In this document: piece by piece, positions 1-8,477 of the stretch
Layout: each line of letters starts with the position of its first letter
Position numbering within the stretch: position 1 is the first letter of the stretch
Origin: Lachnospiraceae bacterium UBA7110
GTDB taxonomy: Bacteria > Bacillota > Clostridia > Lachnospirales > Lachnospiraceae
Assembly (NCBI GenBank): GCA_002492295.1
Contig: DKYC01000168.1
Coordinates: 1-37,033 of the forward strand
Direction of reading: 5' to 3'
DNA: 37,033 nucleotides
Program-made: the position numbers and the translations under genes
Notes under the pieces: generated by a model
Database searches by the model: none
Told to the model about the DNA's origin: nothing
The model's input: only the letters and a program-made list of their open reading frames with translations

Positions 1-101
1 AAAATCTGACAATTCCTGCATTTTACGAAACCTGACCGTAAAAAACGGGACACTCACCGCACTTGAAAAAGTATACTGTTTTGCCAAAAAGAAATAAAGA
101 T

Positions 102-130
102 TTGAAAATAAACGCAAAATATGTCATACT
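102..130 (+). promoter_or_regulatory. sigma-A promoter for the cytidylate-kinase-like gene
   Basis: A -35 box TTGAAA (102-107) and a -10 box CATACT (125-130) are separated by 17 bp. A second -10-like TATACT follows at 130-135. This places transcription start near 137-142, downstream of the far-upstream in-frame start at 63 and so in favour of the ATG at 180. The preceding 1-100 shows no gene I can support. Confidence 0.5.
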
Positions 131-179
131 ATACTATATAAACTGGAATGATGTCAGACAAAACGAAAGGATGATGCAT

Positions 180-803
180 ATGAAACGATTTGCGGTAACA
201 ATTGCAAGGACATGCGGAAGCGGCGGCACACCGATTGCAAAACTTTTATGTGAGGAATACGGCATTTCCCTCTATGACAAAAAACTGCTCGCGCTTGCGG
301 CACAAAGAAGCGGTATCAACGAAGCTTTGTTTCATCAGGCGGATGAAAGCAACAGCAAAAGCCTGCTCTATAAAATATCAAAAAAGGTGTATGCCGGAGA
401 AATTATTTCACCACACAGCGACGACTACACACGCGAGGACAATCTTTTTAACTGCCAGGCGCAGACGCTCAAGGAGCTTGCCGACAGCGAATCCCTTGTA
501 TGCGTCGGGCGAGCAGGCGATTATGTCTTAAAAGACTGCCCGAATCTGCTTCGTATTTTTCTGTATGCGCCTTTTGAGGTATGCGTAAAAAACGAAATGA
601 AACGGCTTGGCATCACTGAAAAAGAGGCGCAAAAACACATCAACCAAACAAACAAAAACCGCCGGGAGTATTATCACTTCCACACGGGACGCGACTGGGA
701 AAACCCCGAGCACTATGATATCTGTTTTGACACCTCCACATTCCGGGCATATGCAGAATGCGCACAGATTATCAAAACGTGTATTGACCAGCGGTTCCAA
801 TAA
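180..803 (+). CDS. cytidylate kinase-like family protein
   Basis: A protein of 207 residues from the ATG at 180. Its N-terminus has the P-loop variant RTCGSGGTPIAK, typical of the cytidylate-kinase-like (AAA_26) family common in Clostridia, followed by acidic and basic nucleotide-kinase-like segments (for example VGRAGDYVL and the arginine-rich RREYYHFHTGRDW). The family is a P-loop NMP-kinase relative, and the true substrate is not established. The start at 180 is preferred over in-frame starts at 63, 171 and 174 because AAAGG (166-170) lies 9 bp upstream and a promoter sits at 102-130. It is a single-gene transcript ending at the hairpin at 828-874. It is not the housekeeping Cmk, which is longer and has a canonical P-loop. 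Confidence 0.8.
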   Translation: MKRFAVTIARTCGSGGTPIAKLLCEEYGISLYDKKLLALAAQRSGINEALFHQADESNSKSLLYKISKKVYAGEIISPHSDDYTREDNLFNCQAQTLKELADSESLVCVGRAGDYVLKDCPNLLRIFLYAPFEVCVKNEMKRLGITEKEAQKHINQTNKNRREYYHFHTGRDWENPEHYDICFDTSTFRAYAECAQIIKTCIDQRFQ

Positions 804-827
804 TTTTCCCCTATTTAAACAAACATA

Positions 828-874
828 AAAACAGCGTCGGAAGCTGCCCGCATATCAGCTTTCAACGCTGTTTT
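828..874. terminator. bidirectional intrinsic terminator
   Basis: The inverted repeat AAACAGCGT/ACGCTGTTT, with an inner AAGCTG/CAGCTT pairing, is followed on the + strand by a T-rich run and on the - strand by TTTTTA. It lies between two converging genes and can end both. Confidence 0.8.
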
Positions 875-884
875 CTTCTTTATT

Positions 885-2273
885 TTATCCGTTTATCTGC
901 CCCCGCAGCTTCTTCATCACATGAAAATACGCCGGTACCAAAAACGCGTCCGCGAACACCCATGCAAGCGGGCTTGCCAAAATCACGAAAAGATACCCGA
1001 AATGCGGCACCAAAACAAATCCTGATATCGCTCTTGCCAGCATTTCCGCCACGCCCGCAAGAATTGCAAAGGTAGAAAAGCCTAACCCCTGTATCATAAA
1101 CCGGACGATGTTGACAAGCGCAAGCAGAATATACGCCCCCGAGTTTGCAATCACAAAGTAATAAATATAGGTGATGATTTCCTCCGTCGGGCTGTCAAGA
1201 AACAGCAGCGCCATCCGTTTCCCGAAAAAAACCATAAACAAAAAGGCAACGACTGCATACGCAATCCCAAGCTTTGTACAGTCCTTTAAGCCCCTGTCAA
1301 CCCTATCGAGCCTCCCCGCGCCGACATTCTGCCCGCCATATGTCGCCATTGTAGAGCCCATCGCATCAAACGGACAGCACGCAAGCATACTGATTCTGCT
1401 TCCTGCCGTCACCGAAGCGACAATCACCTCACCCATCGAGTTTACCGCTGCCTGTAAAATGACACTGCCGATTGCCGTAATGGAATACTGCAGTCCCATC
1501 GGTACCCCCATGGAGCAGAGCTTCACCGCATGTTTACCGCTAAAACGCCAGTCTTCCTTTTGAAAATGCAAGGACTGGTACTTTTTTATCATATACAAAA
1601 GGCAAATCATGCCGGAAACCGCCTGTGAAATTACCGTCGCATACCCGGCTCCGCGCACGCCAAGCGGCGACACCAGCAAAAGGTCAAGAATGACATTTAA
1701 TACCGACGAAAAAACCAAAAAGATAACCGGCGTCACGCTGTCACCGAGCGAACGAAGAATGCCGGAAACCAAATTATAGAGAAACGCCGCCGGAATGCCC
1801 ATAAATATAATAAATATGTAGGAATATGCCTGATCCAAAATCGTCTCCGGCGTATCCATCGCAATCAGAATCTGCCTTGTAAAAATTCCCACAATCACCG
1901 TCATCAATGCGGCAAATACGACCGCCGTCAATGCGCCGTTTGTAATATATTTTTTCAGATTGGAAAAGTCCTTTGCGCCAAACGTCTGCGCCACGGGAAT
2001 TGCAAAGCCGTTGCAGACACCGATACAAAAGCCCAGTATCATAAAATTAATCGAACCGGTCGAGCCGACTGCCGCAAGCGCGTCCACACCAAGCTTTTTA
2101 CCGACGATAATGGAATCCACCATATTGTACATCTGCTGAAAAATCAGACCGAACAGTAACGGCAGTCCAAACTCCAAAATCAGCTTCATGGGTTTTCCGT
2201 CCGTCATGTCCTTTGTGCCGTTTAAGCTCTTTAAAATTCCTGCCAATGAGCCCCTGCTCTTTACCTCGTCCAT
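885..2273 (-). CDS. MATE family efflux transporter
   Basis: A polytopic protein of about 462 residues with roughly twelve hydrophobic segments arranged as two homologous halves. It has the MATE N-terminal pattern (GLPLLFGLIFQQMYNMVDSIIVGKKLG) and the later GxNVGAG segment. MATE proteins export drugs or metabolites using a Na+ or H+ gradient; the substrate cannot be read from sequence. The start was moved to the ATG at 2273, because GGAGG lies 8 bp upstream and the longer reading would begin at TTG within that ribosome-binding site. It is a single gene between the terminator at 828-874 and a promoter at 2326-2354, with no adjacent regulator gene. Confidence 0.9.
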   Translation of the reverse strand: MDEVKSRGSLAGILKSLNGTKDMTDGKPMKLILEFGLPLLFGLIFQQMYNMVDSIIVGKKLGVDALAAVGSTGSINFMILGFCIGVCNGFAIPVAQTFGAKDFSNLKKYITNGALTAVVFAALMTVIVGIFTRQILIAMDTPETILDQAYSYIFIIFMGIPAAFLYNLVSGILRSLGDSVTPVIFLVFSSVLNVILDLLLVSPLGVRGAGYATVISQAVSGMICLLYMIKKYQSLHFQKEDWRFSGKHAVKLCSMGVPMGLQYSITAIGSVILQAAVNSMGEVIVASVTAGSRISMLACCPFDAMGSTMATYGGQNVGAGRLDRVDRGLKDCTKLGIAYAVVAFLFMVFFGKRMALLFLDSPTEEIITYIYYFVIANSGAYILLALVNIVRFMIQGLGFSTFAILAGVAEMLARAISGFVLVPHFGYLFVILASPLAWVFADAFLVPAYFHVMKKLRGQING

Positions 2274-2325
2274 AATGTACTCCTCCAAGCCCCTTTTCCT
2301 AAAAATTCACCATGCCTCATGAATA

Positions 2326-2354
2326 TTTATTTTACATGATAGCTTTTTTGTCAA
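2326..2354 (-). promoter_or_regulatory. promoter for the MATE gene
   Basis: On the minus strand a perfect TTGACA (2349-2354) is followed after 17 bp by a weak -10 box AATAAA (2326-2331). The -10 assignment is uncertain and could be one base further downstream. Confidence 0.45.
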
Positions 2355-2432
2355 GTCACTATCTTATCACTTATTTCAAAAAAGTCTATATCAAAGTTAA
2401 AAATATTTTCCACAATATTTTTAAAATAATAC

Positions 2433-2461
2433 TTGCCTAAATTGTCAAAATGTGCTATCAT
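2433..2461 (+). promoter_or_regulatory. promoter for tRNA-Leu
   Basis: TTGCCT (2433-2438), a 17-bp spacer and TATCAT (2456-2461). Transcription would start near 2468, giving a short 5' leader before the tRNA at 2493. Confidence 0.55.
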
Positions 2462-2492
2462 ATTTTTTGTCGTTATGACAAGCACATAACAC

Positions 2493-2575
2493 GCCGGTGT
2501 GGCGGAATGGCAGACGCAGCAGACTCAAAATCTGCCGGGGGCAACCCCGTGCCGGTTCAAGTCCGGCCACCGGCA
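2493..2575 (+). tRNA. tRNA-Leu (anticodon CAA)
   Basis: An 83-nt class II tRNA. The acceptor stem GCCGGTG (2493-2499) pairs with CACCGGC (2568-2574), with discriminator A at 2575. The anticodon stem is GCAGA/TCTGC with loop CTCAAAA, so the anticodon is CAA (2526-2528) and reads UUG. The long variable arm GGGG-GCAA-CCCC and the T arm CCGG-TTCAAGT-CCGG are both present. CCA is not encoded and would be added by the CCA-adding enzyme. It stands alone rather than in a tRNA cluster. Confidence 0.97.
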
Positions 2576-2590
2576 TATATTGGAAATAAT

Positions 2591-2638
2591 AAAAAATCAG
2601 GTTTTTCATGTTCTCGTAATAGAAAAACCTGATTTTTT
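2591..2638. terminator. bidirectional intrinsic terminator
   Basis: A perfect 17-bp inverted repeat (2591-2607 with 2622-2638) has a 14-nt loop and A6/T6 ends. It serves the tRNA on the + strand and nudC, which ends at 2646, on the - strand. Confidence 0.9.
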
Positions 2639-2645
2639 AATCCCA

Positions 2646-3497
2646 TCATTCCTTCTTACTTCCATTCTTAAACCGCATAATCATCTCGTTTGTCAGACTA
2701 ATTCCGTCGTACTCCGTTGGGATTTCCTCCGGCGATAGCCACTCTCCCAGGGAAAGCTCCTCCTCATCAATCCGAATCTGTGCGTCCCCGTCCAAATCGC
2801 AGTAAAATCCCAAAAGCAGCGTGTCCGTAAACGACCACGGCTGGCTTTTGTAATAACGCACATTCTTTACATGAACGCCCGTTTCTTCCAAAACCTCACG
2901 CCGGACCGTGTCCTCAGCCGTCTCGCCAATCTCCGTAAATCCTGCAATCAGCGCATACTTCTTGTATTCGCGCCCCGCGTACTTTGTCATCAGGATTTTA
3001 TTTCGCTCCCGGTCAATCACCCCTACAATCACGGCAGGCGAAATCTTCGGATAATGCATGGCATTGCAGCTTGGGCAACGCATCATCCGCTCTTTTTTGT
3101 CATGTACAAGCTTTGTCCCGCAAGTACCGCAGAATGTCACCGACGCATACCAGTTTGCAAGCTGGCACGCCGTAATTCCCGCAAACGCCATATAGTCAGG
3201 TCCCATCATGCGGAACATATTCTGTTGACCGTAATCATAGTCTTTTCGTAAACCGTCTGAAACCTTATCTGCCTCTCCAAGAAAGAATTTTTGCATTTTC
3301 CCGTTTATGTCAATTTGGAATAAGTATATGTAAACCATTTCTGAAACGATTTCTTCAAAACGAGGAAACATAATCGTTTCACATCCTTTTTTCACAAGTA
3401 CGCTGCGTCCTTTCGCAAAGATTATGTAATCTCCCGGTGCAGGGCTCTGCTCCCTGTATTCATTGCGGTATATCCCGTTTTCCAACTCCTGTATCAC
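2646..3497 (-). CDS. nudC: NAD+ diphosphatase / NAD-capped RNA decapping enzyme NudC
   Basis: A 283-residue cytosolic Nudix hydrolase that cleaves NAD(H) to NMN(H) and AMP; the family also removes NAD caps from RNA. A four-cysteine zinc ribbon is visible (C123, C126, C141, C144), then a full Nudix box (about 186-208, GFTEIGE...REVLEETGV) and the NudC-specific SQPW motif (218-221). The N-terminal domain is diverged, as is usual. The start is a GTG at 3497 with GGGAG about 11 bp and GAGG 2 bp upstream. No better ATG fits before the zinc ribbon. It is a single gene with a terminator on each side. Confidence 0.93.
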   Translation of the reverse strand: MIQELENGIYRNEYREQSPAPGDYIIFAKGRSVLVKKGCETIMFPRFEEIVSEMVYIYLFQIDINGKMQKFFLGEADKVSDGLRKDYDYGQQNMFRMMGPDYMAFAGITACQLANWYASVTFCGTCGTKLVHDKKERMMRCPSCNAMHYPKISPAVIVGVIDRERNKILMTKYAGREYKKYALIAGFTEIGETAEDTVRREVLEETGVHVKNVRYYKSQPWSFTDTLLLGFYCDLDGDAQIRIDEEELSLGEWLSPEEIPTEYDGISLTNEMIMRFKNGSKKE

Positions 3498-3518
3498 GCC
3501 TCATCCACTCCCTATCCT

Positions 3519-3548
3519 GTTATATTTTTCACATTCTTTCCGAATCAA
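3519..3548 (-). promoter_or_regulatory. possible promoter for nudC
   Basis: On the minus strand TTGATT (3543-3548), an 18-bp spacer and TATAAC (3519-3524). This is a modest match. Confidence 0.35.
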
Positions 3549-3582
3549 ACCGACCAAACCATACAAACTGAACTCCATACGG

Positions 3583-3616
3583 AAAAGACGCACCGACAAT
3601 TCCCGTCAATGCGTCT
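3583..3616 (-). terminator. terminator of the purO-purH operon
   Basis: On the minus strand AGACGCA and TGCGTCT (3610-3616 with 3586-3592), plus an inner GAC/GTC pairing, are followed by TTTT. It lies just downstream of purH. Confidence 0.7.
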
Positions 3617-3640
3617 GCCACTTCCCAGTTTCATTCCCGA

Positions 3641-4816
3641 TTAATGATGAAACAGCCGAATGCCCGTAAAGCACATCGCCATATTGTATTTGTTGCAGGT
3701 TTCAATCACATTGTCGTCCCGAATGGAACCTCCCGGCTGCGCAATGTATTTTACGCCGCTTCTGTGCGCCCGCTCCACATTGTCACCAAACGGGAAAAAT
3801 GCGTCCGATCCAAGCGCCACACCCGTCATTTGGTCAAGCCATGCGCGCTTTTCCTCCCTCGTCAGCACATCGGGCCTCTGCGTAAAAAAATTCTCCCATA
3901 TACCGTCCGCAAGTACGTCCATGTAATCGTCGCTCATATACACATCAATCGTATTATCCCTGTCGGCACGTCCGATTTTTTCCTTAAACGGCAGATTTAA
4001 CACCTTCGGATGCTGACGCAGAAACCAGTTGTCCGCCTTATTGCCCGCAAGCCTTGTGCAGTGAATGCGCGACTGCTGTCCCGCGCCGATACCGATTGCC
4101 TGCCCGCCCTTGACATAGCACACCGAATTTGACTGCGTATATTTTAACGTAATCATGGCAATTGCAAGGTCAATTTTCGCCCGTTCAGGAATATCCTTAT
4201 TTTCCGTTACTACATTTGCAAACAGCGCATCGTCAATCACAAGCTCATTCCTTCCCTGTTCAAACGTAATACCGTAAACATCTTTTGTTTCCACGGGGTT
4301 TGGCACATAGTCAGGGTCAATTTGGATTACCGCATAATTCCCCTTTTTCTTACCCTTCAAAAGTTCAAGTGCCTCCGGCTCATACCCCGGCGCAATAATC
4401 CCGTCCGATACCTCGCGCTTAATCAGCCTTGCCGTATCAACATCGCAAATGTCAGATAACGAAATAAAATCACCAAACGAAGACATCCTGTCCGCCCCCC
4501 TTGCCCTTGCATACGCGCTTGCAAGCGGTGACAAAACGCCCATGTCATCCACCCAGTAAATCTTACGCTCCACTTCATTTAATGGAATCCCTACGGCAGC
4601 GCCCGCCGGAGACACATGCTTAAACGATGTCGCCGCCGGAAGCCCCGTTGCCTTTTTCAGCTCTTTTACAAGCTGCCAGCCGTTAAACGCATCGAGAAAA
4701 TTGATATACCCAGGCTTTCCGTTTAATACTTCAATCGGCAGTTCACCGTCTTTCCTATAAATTTTGGAAGGTTTCTGATTGGGATTACAACCGTATTTCA
4801 ATTCTAATTCTTTCAT
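3641..4816 (-). CDS. purH: AICAR formyltransferase (stand-alone PurH C-terminal domain)
   Basis: A 391-residue enzyme that transfers a formyl group from 10-formyl-THF to AICAR (ZMP), the penultimate step to IMP. It covers only the transformylase half of classical PurH and lacks the N-terminal MGS-like IMP cyclohydrolase domain. The catalytic Lys-His pair is in FKHVSPAGAAVG (K66, H67), and the C-terminal motif GGSIRDD plus the substrate-binding QPGG are present. The missing cyclohydrolase activity is supplied by the gene immediately upstream (purO, 26 bp away), so the two genes together replace one bifunctional PurH. Expression should respond to ZMP/ZTP through the riboswitch at 5606-5741. Confidence 0.94.
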   Translation of the reverse strand: MKELELKYGCNPNQKPSKIYRKDGELPIEVLNGKPGYINFLDAFNGWQLVKELKKATGLPAATSFKHVSPAGAAVGIPLNEVERKIYWVDDMGVLSPLASAYARARGADRMSSFGDFISLSDICDVDTARLIKREVSDGIIAPGYEPEALELLKGKKKGNYAVIQIDPDYVPNPVETKDVYGITFEQGRNELVIDDALFANVVTENKDIPERAKIDLAIAMITLKYTQSNSVCYVKGGQAIGIGAGQQSRIHCTRLAGNKADNWFLRQHPKVLNLPFKEKIGRADRDNTIDVYMSDDYMDVLADGIWENFFTQRPDVLTREEKRAWLDQMTGVALGSDAFFPFGDNVERAHRSGVKYIAQPGGSIRDDNVIETCNKYNMAMCFTGIRLFHH

Positions 4817-4842
4817 TGCTGCTGCTCCTTTTCTGATTTTTC

Positions 4843-5556
4843 TTATGCATTTTTATTGTAAATTTTTGTTTGGTATTTCCCTGTTTCAATATTAATAAAA
4901 CGTATGAAAAGCGATACCTTATTGTCTGTATTTAAGCTGTTCCACACCATATCGCCGAACGCATCGATATCGTTTGGAATATCCACAAGCTTTGGCTCGC
5001 CCTCAAAGCTTGGCAACGGATTGCCGTCACCCATGTACGTATGGATAAAGTGCCCCTCGCCCGCCACAGGATTATTATACGCAAATGTATAACGGTTGCA
5101 CGCATCCGGATTGCCGTTGTTACTCTTTAAAATAGACATTGCGTAATTATAGCTGCCGTTTTCAATATGCAGGATTCCTGAAATCCTTGGCGTATAATTG
5201 GGCGCATCCGGCTCAAATTCCCTTGTTCTGAGCGCCTGTTCGAACGTCTGCTGCTTATCCATCATCTCATAAATCGTGTCTGTCTGGTCACCGTTCGTGA
5301 CAATTGTTTTGTTGCCAAGCACGCGGACCGGTGCATAGATAATCAGACTCGGGTCGCTTAGCCTGGACGGATCAAACGCCTGTGTACGAATGCCCTCGCC
5401 GTCCTCCACAAACACGCGGTTCCTGCTGTTCTCGCTTCTTCCCATAATAAAGTAAGCGATTGCCGCCTTTTTGCCGTCACCTGTTTTACCGATGACAATG
5501 CCTCTTCCGGGATAGACGTTCCCCTTAAGCTCCTGCTCCAGTGATACCATTTCCAT
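4843..5556 (-). CDS. purO: IMP cyclohydrolase, PurO-like
   Basis: A 237-residue protein of the IMP_cyclohyd (PurO) family, first described in archaea, which closes FAICAR to IMP. Recognisable segments are the N-terminal YPGRGIVIGKTGDGKKAAIAYFIMGRS, the RVFV strand, and the mid-protein DPSLIIYAPVR and PNYTPRISG. The start ATG at 5556 has AGGAGG 8 bp upstream. It is the first gene after a ZMP/ZTP-type riboswitch and is followed after 26 bp by the stand-alone AICAR transformylase. That position makes IMP cyclohydrolase the natural function, because PurH here lacks that domain. Confidence 0.9.
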   Translation of the reverse strand: MEMVSLEQELKGNVYPGRGIVIGKTGDGKKAAIAYFIMGRSENSRNRVFVEDGEGIRTQAFDPSRLSDPSLIIYAPVRVLGNKTIVTNGDQTDTIYEMMDKQQTFEQALRTREFEPDAPNYTPRISGILHIENGSYNYAMSILKSNNGNPDACNRYTFAYNNPVAGEGHFIHTYMGDGNPLPSFEGEPKLVDIPNDIDAFGDMVWNSLNTDNKVSLFIRFINIETGKYQTKIYNKNA

Positions 5557-5605
5557 GTTCCAAACCTCCTATGTATTTTTATAAAGGAATGTGTACGCCG
5601 AACAC

Positions 5606-5741
5606 AAAAAAACGTCCGGGCACACAAATACCATACTGCCCAGACGGTCGGCTTTTCAACGATCATACACTCCCTGTAGGTTGCCCTACACAGCACCGGC
5701 TGCCTGTCTGACAGCCAGTACCGTTTCCGCCAGTTGTGTAT
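5606..5741 (-). promoter_or_regulatory. ZMP/ZTP riboswitch (pfl motif) with transcription terminator
   Basis: Read on the minus strand, the leader of purO-purH has the two-part layout of the ZTP riboswitch. P1 is ATACAC (5741-5736) paired with GTGTAT (5670-5665). Inside it are the conserved CTGGCGGAA segment, a 15-bp hairpin with five-nt loop (5724-5710 with 5704-5690), and a second hairpin GTAGG-GCAA-CCTAC (5689-5676). The 3' domain contains AAAAGCCGACCGTCTGGGCA (5656-5637), the ligand-site and pseudoknot strand. CGTCTGGGCA (5646-5637) also pairs fully with TGCCCGGACG (5622-5613), followed by seven T, making a terminator that competes with the aptamer. ZMP or ZTP binding would block the terminator and turn on the genes that consume ZMP. 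The family is inferred from remembered consensus; the structure is seen directly. Confidence 0.85.
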
Positions 5742-5749
5742 CTGATTTC

Positions 5750-5778
5750 ATCATAAATGATACCGTTGGATTTGGCAA
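5750..5778 (-). promoter_or_regulatory. promoter of the riboswitch-purO-purH transcript
   Basis: On the minus strand TTGCCA (5773-5778), exactly 17 bp, then TATGAT (5750-5755). The predicted start near 5743 falls right at the first base of riboswitch helix P1. Confidence 0.8.
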
Positions 5779-5809
5779 GAAAAATTTGCAGGGACTTTGC
5801 ATTCTGTTT

Positions 5810-8389
5810 CTAATCAGCACGCCTTTTTTCTTGATATGTTTTTCGATTATAAACCAGCCAGATAACAATACACAGGAATGATAATGCGGATATGGCAGCG
5901 CCAGTCCTTATACCGGGCGTGATATAATACAGTTCAACTTTATGCCGGCCGTTTGGAACCTCTATTCCTGTAAACAAATCATTCACCAAATACGTTCTTG
6001 TTTCTTTCCCGTCTATCAGCGCATGCCATCCCTTCGCATACGGAACGGAAAAACACAGTATTTTATCTTTTTCTAAATTTATTTCACCGCATATCTTATT
6101 CGTGGTCACCAAAAATCTGCCATCCGTGTCTTTTTTTAGTGCGTCCGTATATTGGCGGTATTTTGATAAATCATGGTATACAACATGAATGTCCTTTCTG
6201 TTTATGCTTGCCGCCTTTGAAAAAGTATGCTTAATCTGAACGGATTTATCCGACTGTGTCGTCCCCAAATTTACAATGATAGGCGGGTCGGAAATGCCGC
6301 TTTTGATATATCCGTCCTCAATACTGATCTGGGCGTTAAAACGATTATCCCCTGTATACAGTAAACAGTTCTCGCAGCCGCTCTTAAGGGTCGTCGTAAG
6401 AATAATGCTGTCCCCCTTGTCAGCCTGTATCATGTCGTCATCAATCAGAACGCCATTTTCATCCGAAATTGTATAGTTTCCATCTGTCAGCTCATTGTCC
6501 ATGGTTTTTAACGGTTCCTTTTCCCCTTCGTAATCCCTGACTGCCGCTGCCTGCAGCATTACCGACTGCTTTTCCAACCCGTTCATGCTGTCATATGAAT
6601 CCGTATCAAAAACTGTTTCATAAGTATATGCAACCGGCAGGACATTTGTATTTTCATAAAGGCTCCATTCCCCATCTGCAGTAGATTTCACATACGTAAA
6701 TCCAAACGGTACAATACTTGCGTTTTCTGTTCTGACAACAAAATATTTAACGGCACACAGTGTCTCCAAAACAGTTCTTTGGTCAAGTCCGGATACATTA
6801 AAGCCACCTGAAGAAATATCCCACTTTCTAAAGCTTTTCACATAATAGGGATTGCTGATGCTTAAATACTGCATTGTCCCGCAGTATCCGTGGAACATTG
6901 AAATGTTCATCCAAAGCCTTGGTTCTGCAAAAGCCCGCTCATTATCAATACGGTAAAACGTATCCTGTCCGTCCTTTTCAATTAATTGCGCCACCGCATC
7001 CCGTTCCCTTAAATACGCTATGTCATTATCCCTTGCCGTTGTTCTCCAGTTTGTATTCATTGTGAAAACCGCTGTTACAAACAGAATACCTATTCCAATC
7101 CGTTCTTTCTTTATACGCTTTAACAAAGGAATAAAAAGAAGGAGCACGAACATAATAATTGCGTAAGACCGAAGCGTTTCTTTGAATTGGTAATAATCAA
7201 GCAAATCCTGTTTTTTCCCAAGAACAAACAAAATGCAGAAGACCACACCGACTGCCGCTTTCTGCCATATGGTAATCTTTCCAAGCTCATCAAACATATC
7301 AACAGCCAAAAATGCAATATACATGTCAATAACAAGTTCCCACCTGTCATATGAAGCGCCAAATCCTGACATTACATATGATACGAACGGAATGATTGCC
7401 AGTAAAAACAGCAGCAGCAGATTTATTTTTTCCTGCTTCCTGTTTTTGGCAGAGATGACACATACCAATACAATCATTCCAATCGTACAGACCCCCAAAG
7501 TCTGCCCCAGCTCATAAGAAGGCAAAAACATATTCAAAAGCATACGCAGCACTTCCGCCAAAGACATTATCAGGCTTAATTCCGGATGTTTTCCCCTTCC
7601 GCTTGAAAAAAAACCAAGTATTGCAGGCAGCAAAATCACAGCTGACAATCCTAAGCCTAAGAAATATTCCGCAATCAGGGTTCCTATTTTGACGATTGCC
7701 GGTTTTAAGGCGCTTTTTTGTACGATTAACCTGTAAATAACGTATACTGCCAGTGAAACAGAACCAATATACAAAAAATAAAAACCCGACAACGCAAACC
7801 CAAACGTGGCAATACACAATAATCCTTTCCTTTTCTGATGCATCGACTTTTCAGCGCCAAGCATCATCAGCGGTATATAAAACATCGCATGCACAAAAAT
7901 AATATGCGCATTACTCAATAATGCAAATCCGCTAAAGCAGTACACAAATGTGCCTACAATATAAGCAGCCGTGCTTTTGGAACGGCTAAGCTCGGAAGAA
8001 AAAGCCATAAAAGCAAGTCCGCCGGTATATATTCTGAAATACAGGAAAAAAGAATAAAAATACGGCAGATTCTCCTGTGACGACAGCATTGTCAGCAAAT
8101 AAAACGGATCCCCCAGTCCATAATAGTTTAACGCAGAAATGGTATCTTCCCCCATTCCCACCGTAAAATCGACCATCGGAAACGTATAGTGTTCTCCGCG
8201 AAGCAATGCGCCAAAGCATTCCTTCCAAAGGGTCCTTACATAGCTCATAACCGGATAATGTTGTGCAATCGCGTCGGACGTTCCTAACGTACACAATCCT
8301 AAAGAAGAGATTTTATACAAAAGAAGCCCTGTTATCCCCCAATAAAGAATACTGAATAAAACATATTTGTTTTTTATTACCTTTTCCAA
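5810..8389 (-). CDS. YfhO family membrane protein (GT-C type glycosyltransferase)
   Basis: An 859-residue polytopic membrane protein of the YfhO family. An N-terminal helix (about 8-27) is followed by an outward loop with LGTSDAIAQHYP, which holds an acidic residue typical of GT-C folds. About a dozen hydrophobic helices run to roughly residue 450, then a large soluble beta-rich region (about 460-825), then a final helix (about 833-852) and a basic tail. Characterised relatives (Bacillus YfhO) transfer sugars from lipid carriers onto lipoteichoic acid outside the membrane; the acceptor here is unknown. The start is a TTG at 8389 with GGGG 8 bp upstream and no closer ATG. Its own promoter (8478-8506) gives a leader of about 80 nt with a dyad. 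No CsbB- or GtcA-like partner gene is adjacent. Confidence 0.85.
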   Translation of the reverse strand: MEKVIKNKYVLFSILYWGITGLLLYKISSLGLCTLGTSDAIAQHYPVMSYVRTLWKECFGALLRGEHYTFPMVDFTVGMGEDTISALNYYGLGDPFYLLTMLSSQENLPYFYSFFLYFRIYTGGLAFMAFSSELSRSKSTAAYIVGTFVYCFSGFALLSNAHIIFVHAMFYIPLMMLGAEKSMHQKRKGLLCIATFGFALSGFYFLYIGSVSLAVYVIYRLIVQKSALKPAIVKIGTLIAEYFLGLGLSAVILLPAILGFFSSGRGKHPELSLIMSLAEVLRMLLNMFLPSYELGQTLGVCTIGMIVLVCVISAKNRKQEKINLLLLFLLAIIPFVSYVMSGFGASYDRWELVIDMYIAFLAVDMFDELGKITIWQKAAVGVVFCILFVLGKKQDLLDYYQFKETLRSYAIIMFVLLLFIPLLKRIKKERIGIGILFVTAVFTMNTNWRTTARDNDIAYLRERDAVAQLIEKDGQDTFYRIDNERAFAEPRLWMNISMFHGYCGTMQYLSISNPYYVKSFRKWDISSGGFNVSGLDQRTVLETLCAVKYFVVRTENASIVPFGFTYVKSTADGEWSLYENTNVLPVAYTYETVFDTDSYDSMNGLEKQSVMLQAAAVRDYEGEKEPLKTMDNELTDGNYTISDENGVLIDDDMIQADKGDSIILTTTLKSGCENCLLYTGDNRFNAQISIEDGYIKSGISDPPIIVNLGTTQSDKSVQIKHTFSKAASINRKDIHVVYHDLSKYRQYTDALKKDTDGRFLVTTNKICGEINLEKDKILCFSVPYAKGWHALIDGKETRTYLVNDLFTGIEVPNGRHKVELYYITPGIRTGAAISALSFLCIVIWLVYNRKTYQEKRRAD

Positions 8390-8439
8390 AATATTTTCCC
8401 CGCAAACAGTGATGATTTATGGTTTCTTTTTTTGTACAT

Positions 8440-8457
8440 ACATTGAATGGACAATGT
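8440..8457. repeat. inverted repeat in the YfhO leader
   Basis: ACATTG, 6 nt, CAATGT, flanked by a further GTAC/GTAC outer match. It sits between the predicted transcription start (about 8471) and the TTG start of the YfhO gene, so it could be an operator or a leader hairpin. No T-run follows. Confidence 0.4.
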
Positions 8458-8477
8458 TTGAAAGTACACCTGTATTT

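Noticed and set aside
2340..2385. Dyad near the MATE promoter as a MarR-type operator
   Set aside because: The GTGATA/TAGTGAC match is too imperfect and no regulator gene is adjacent.
2450..2738. Two overlapping open frames across the tRNA-Leu gene
   Set aside because: They are the tRNA and its terminator read as protein; no ribosome-binding site or family match.
5591..5881. Open frames on both strands over the purO leader (5591-5881 + and 5686-5868 -)
   Set aside because: They run through the riboswitch, its terminator and the purO promoter, have no ribosome-binding site of note and look like no known family.
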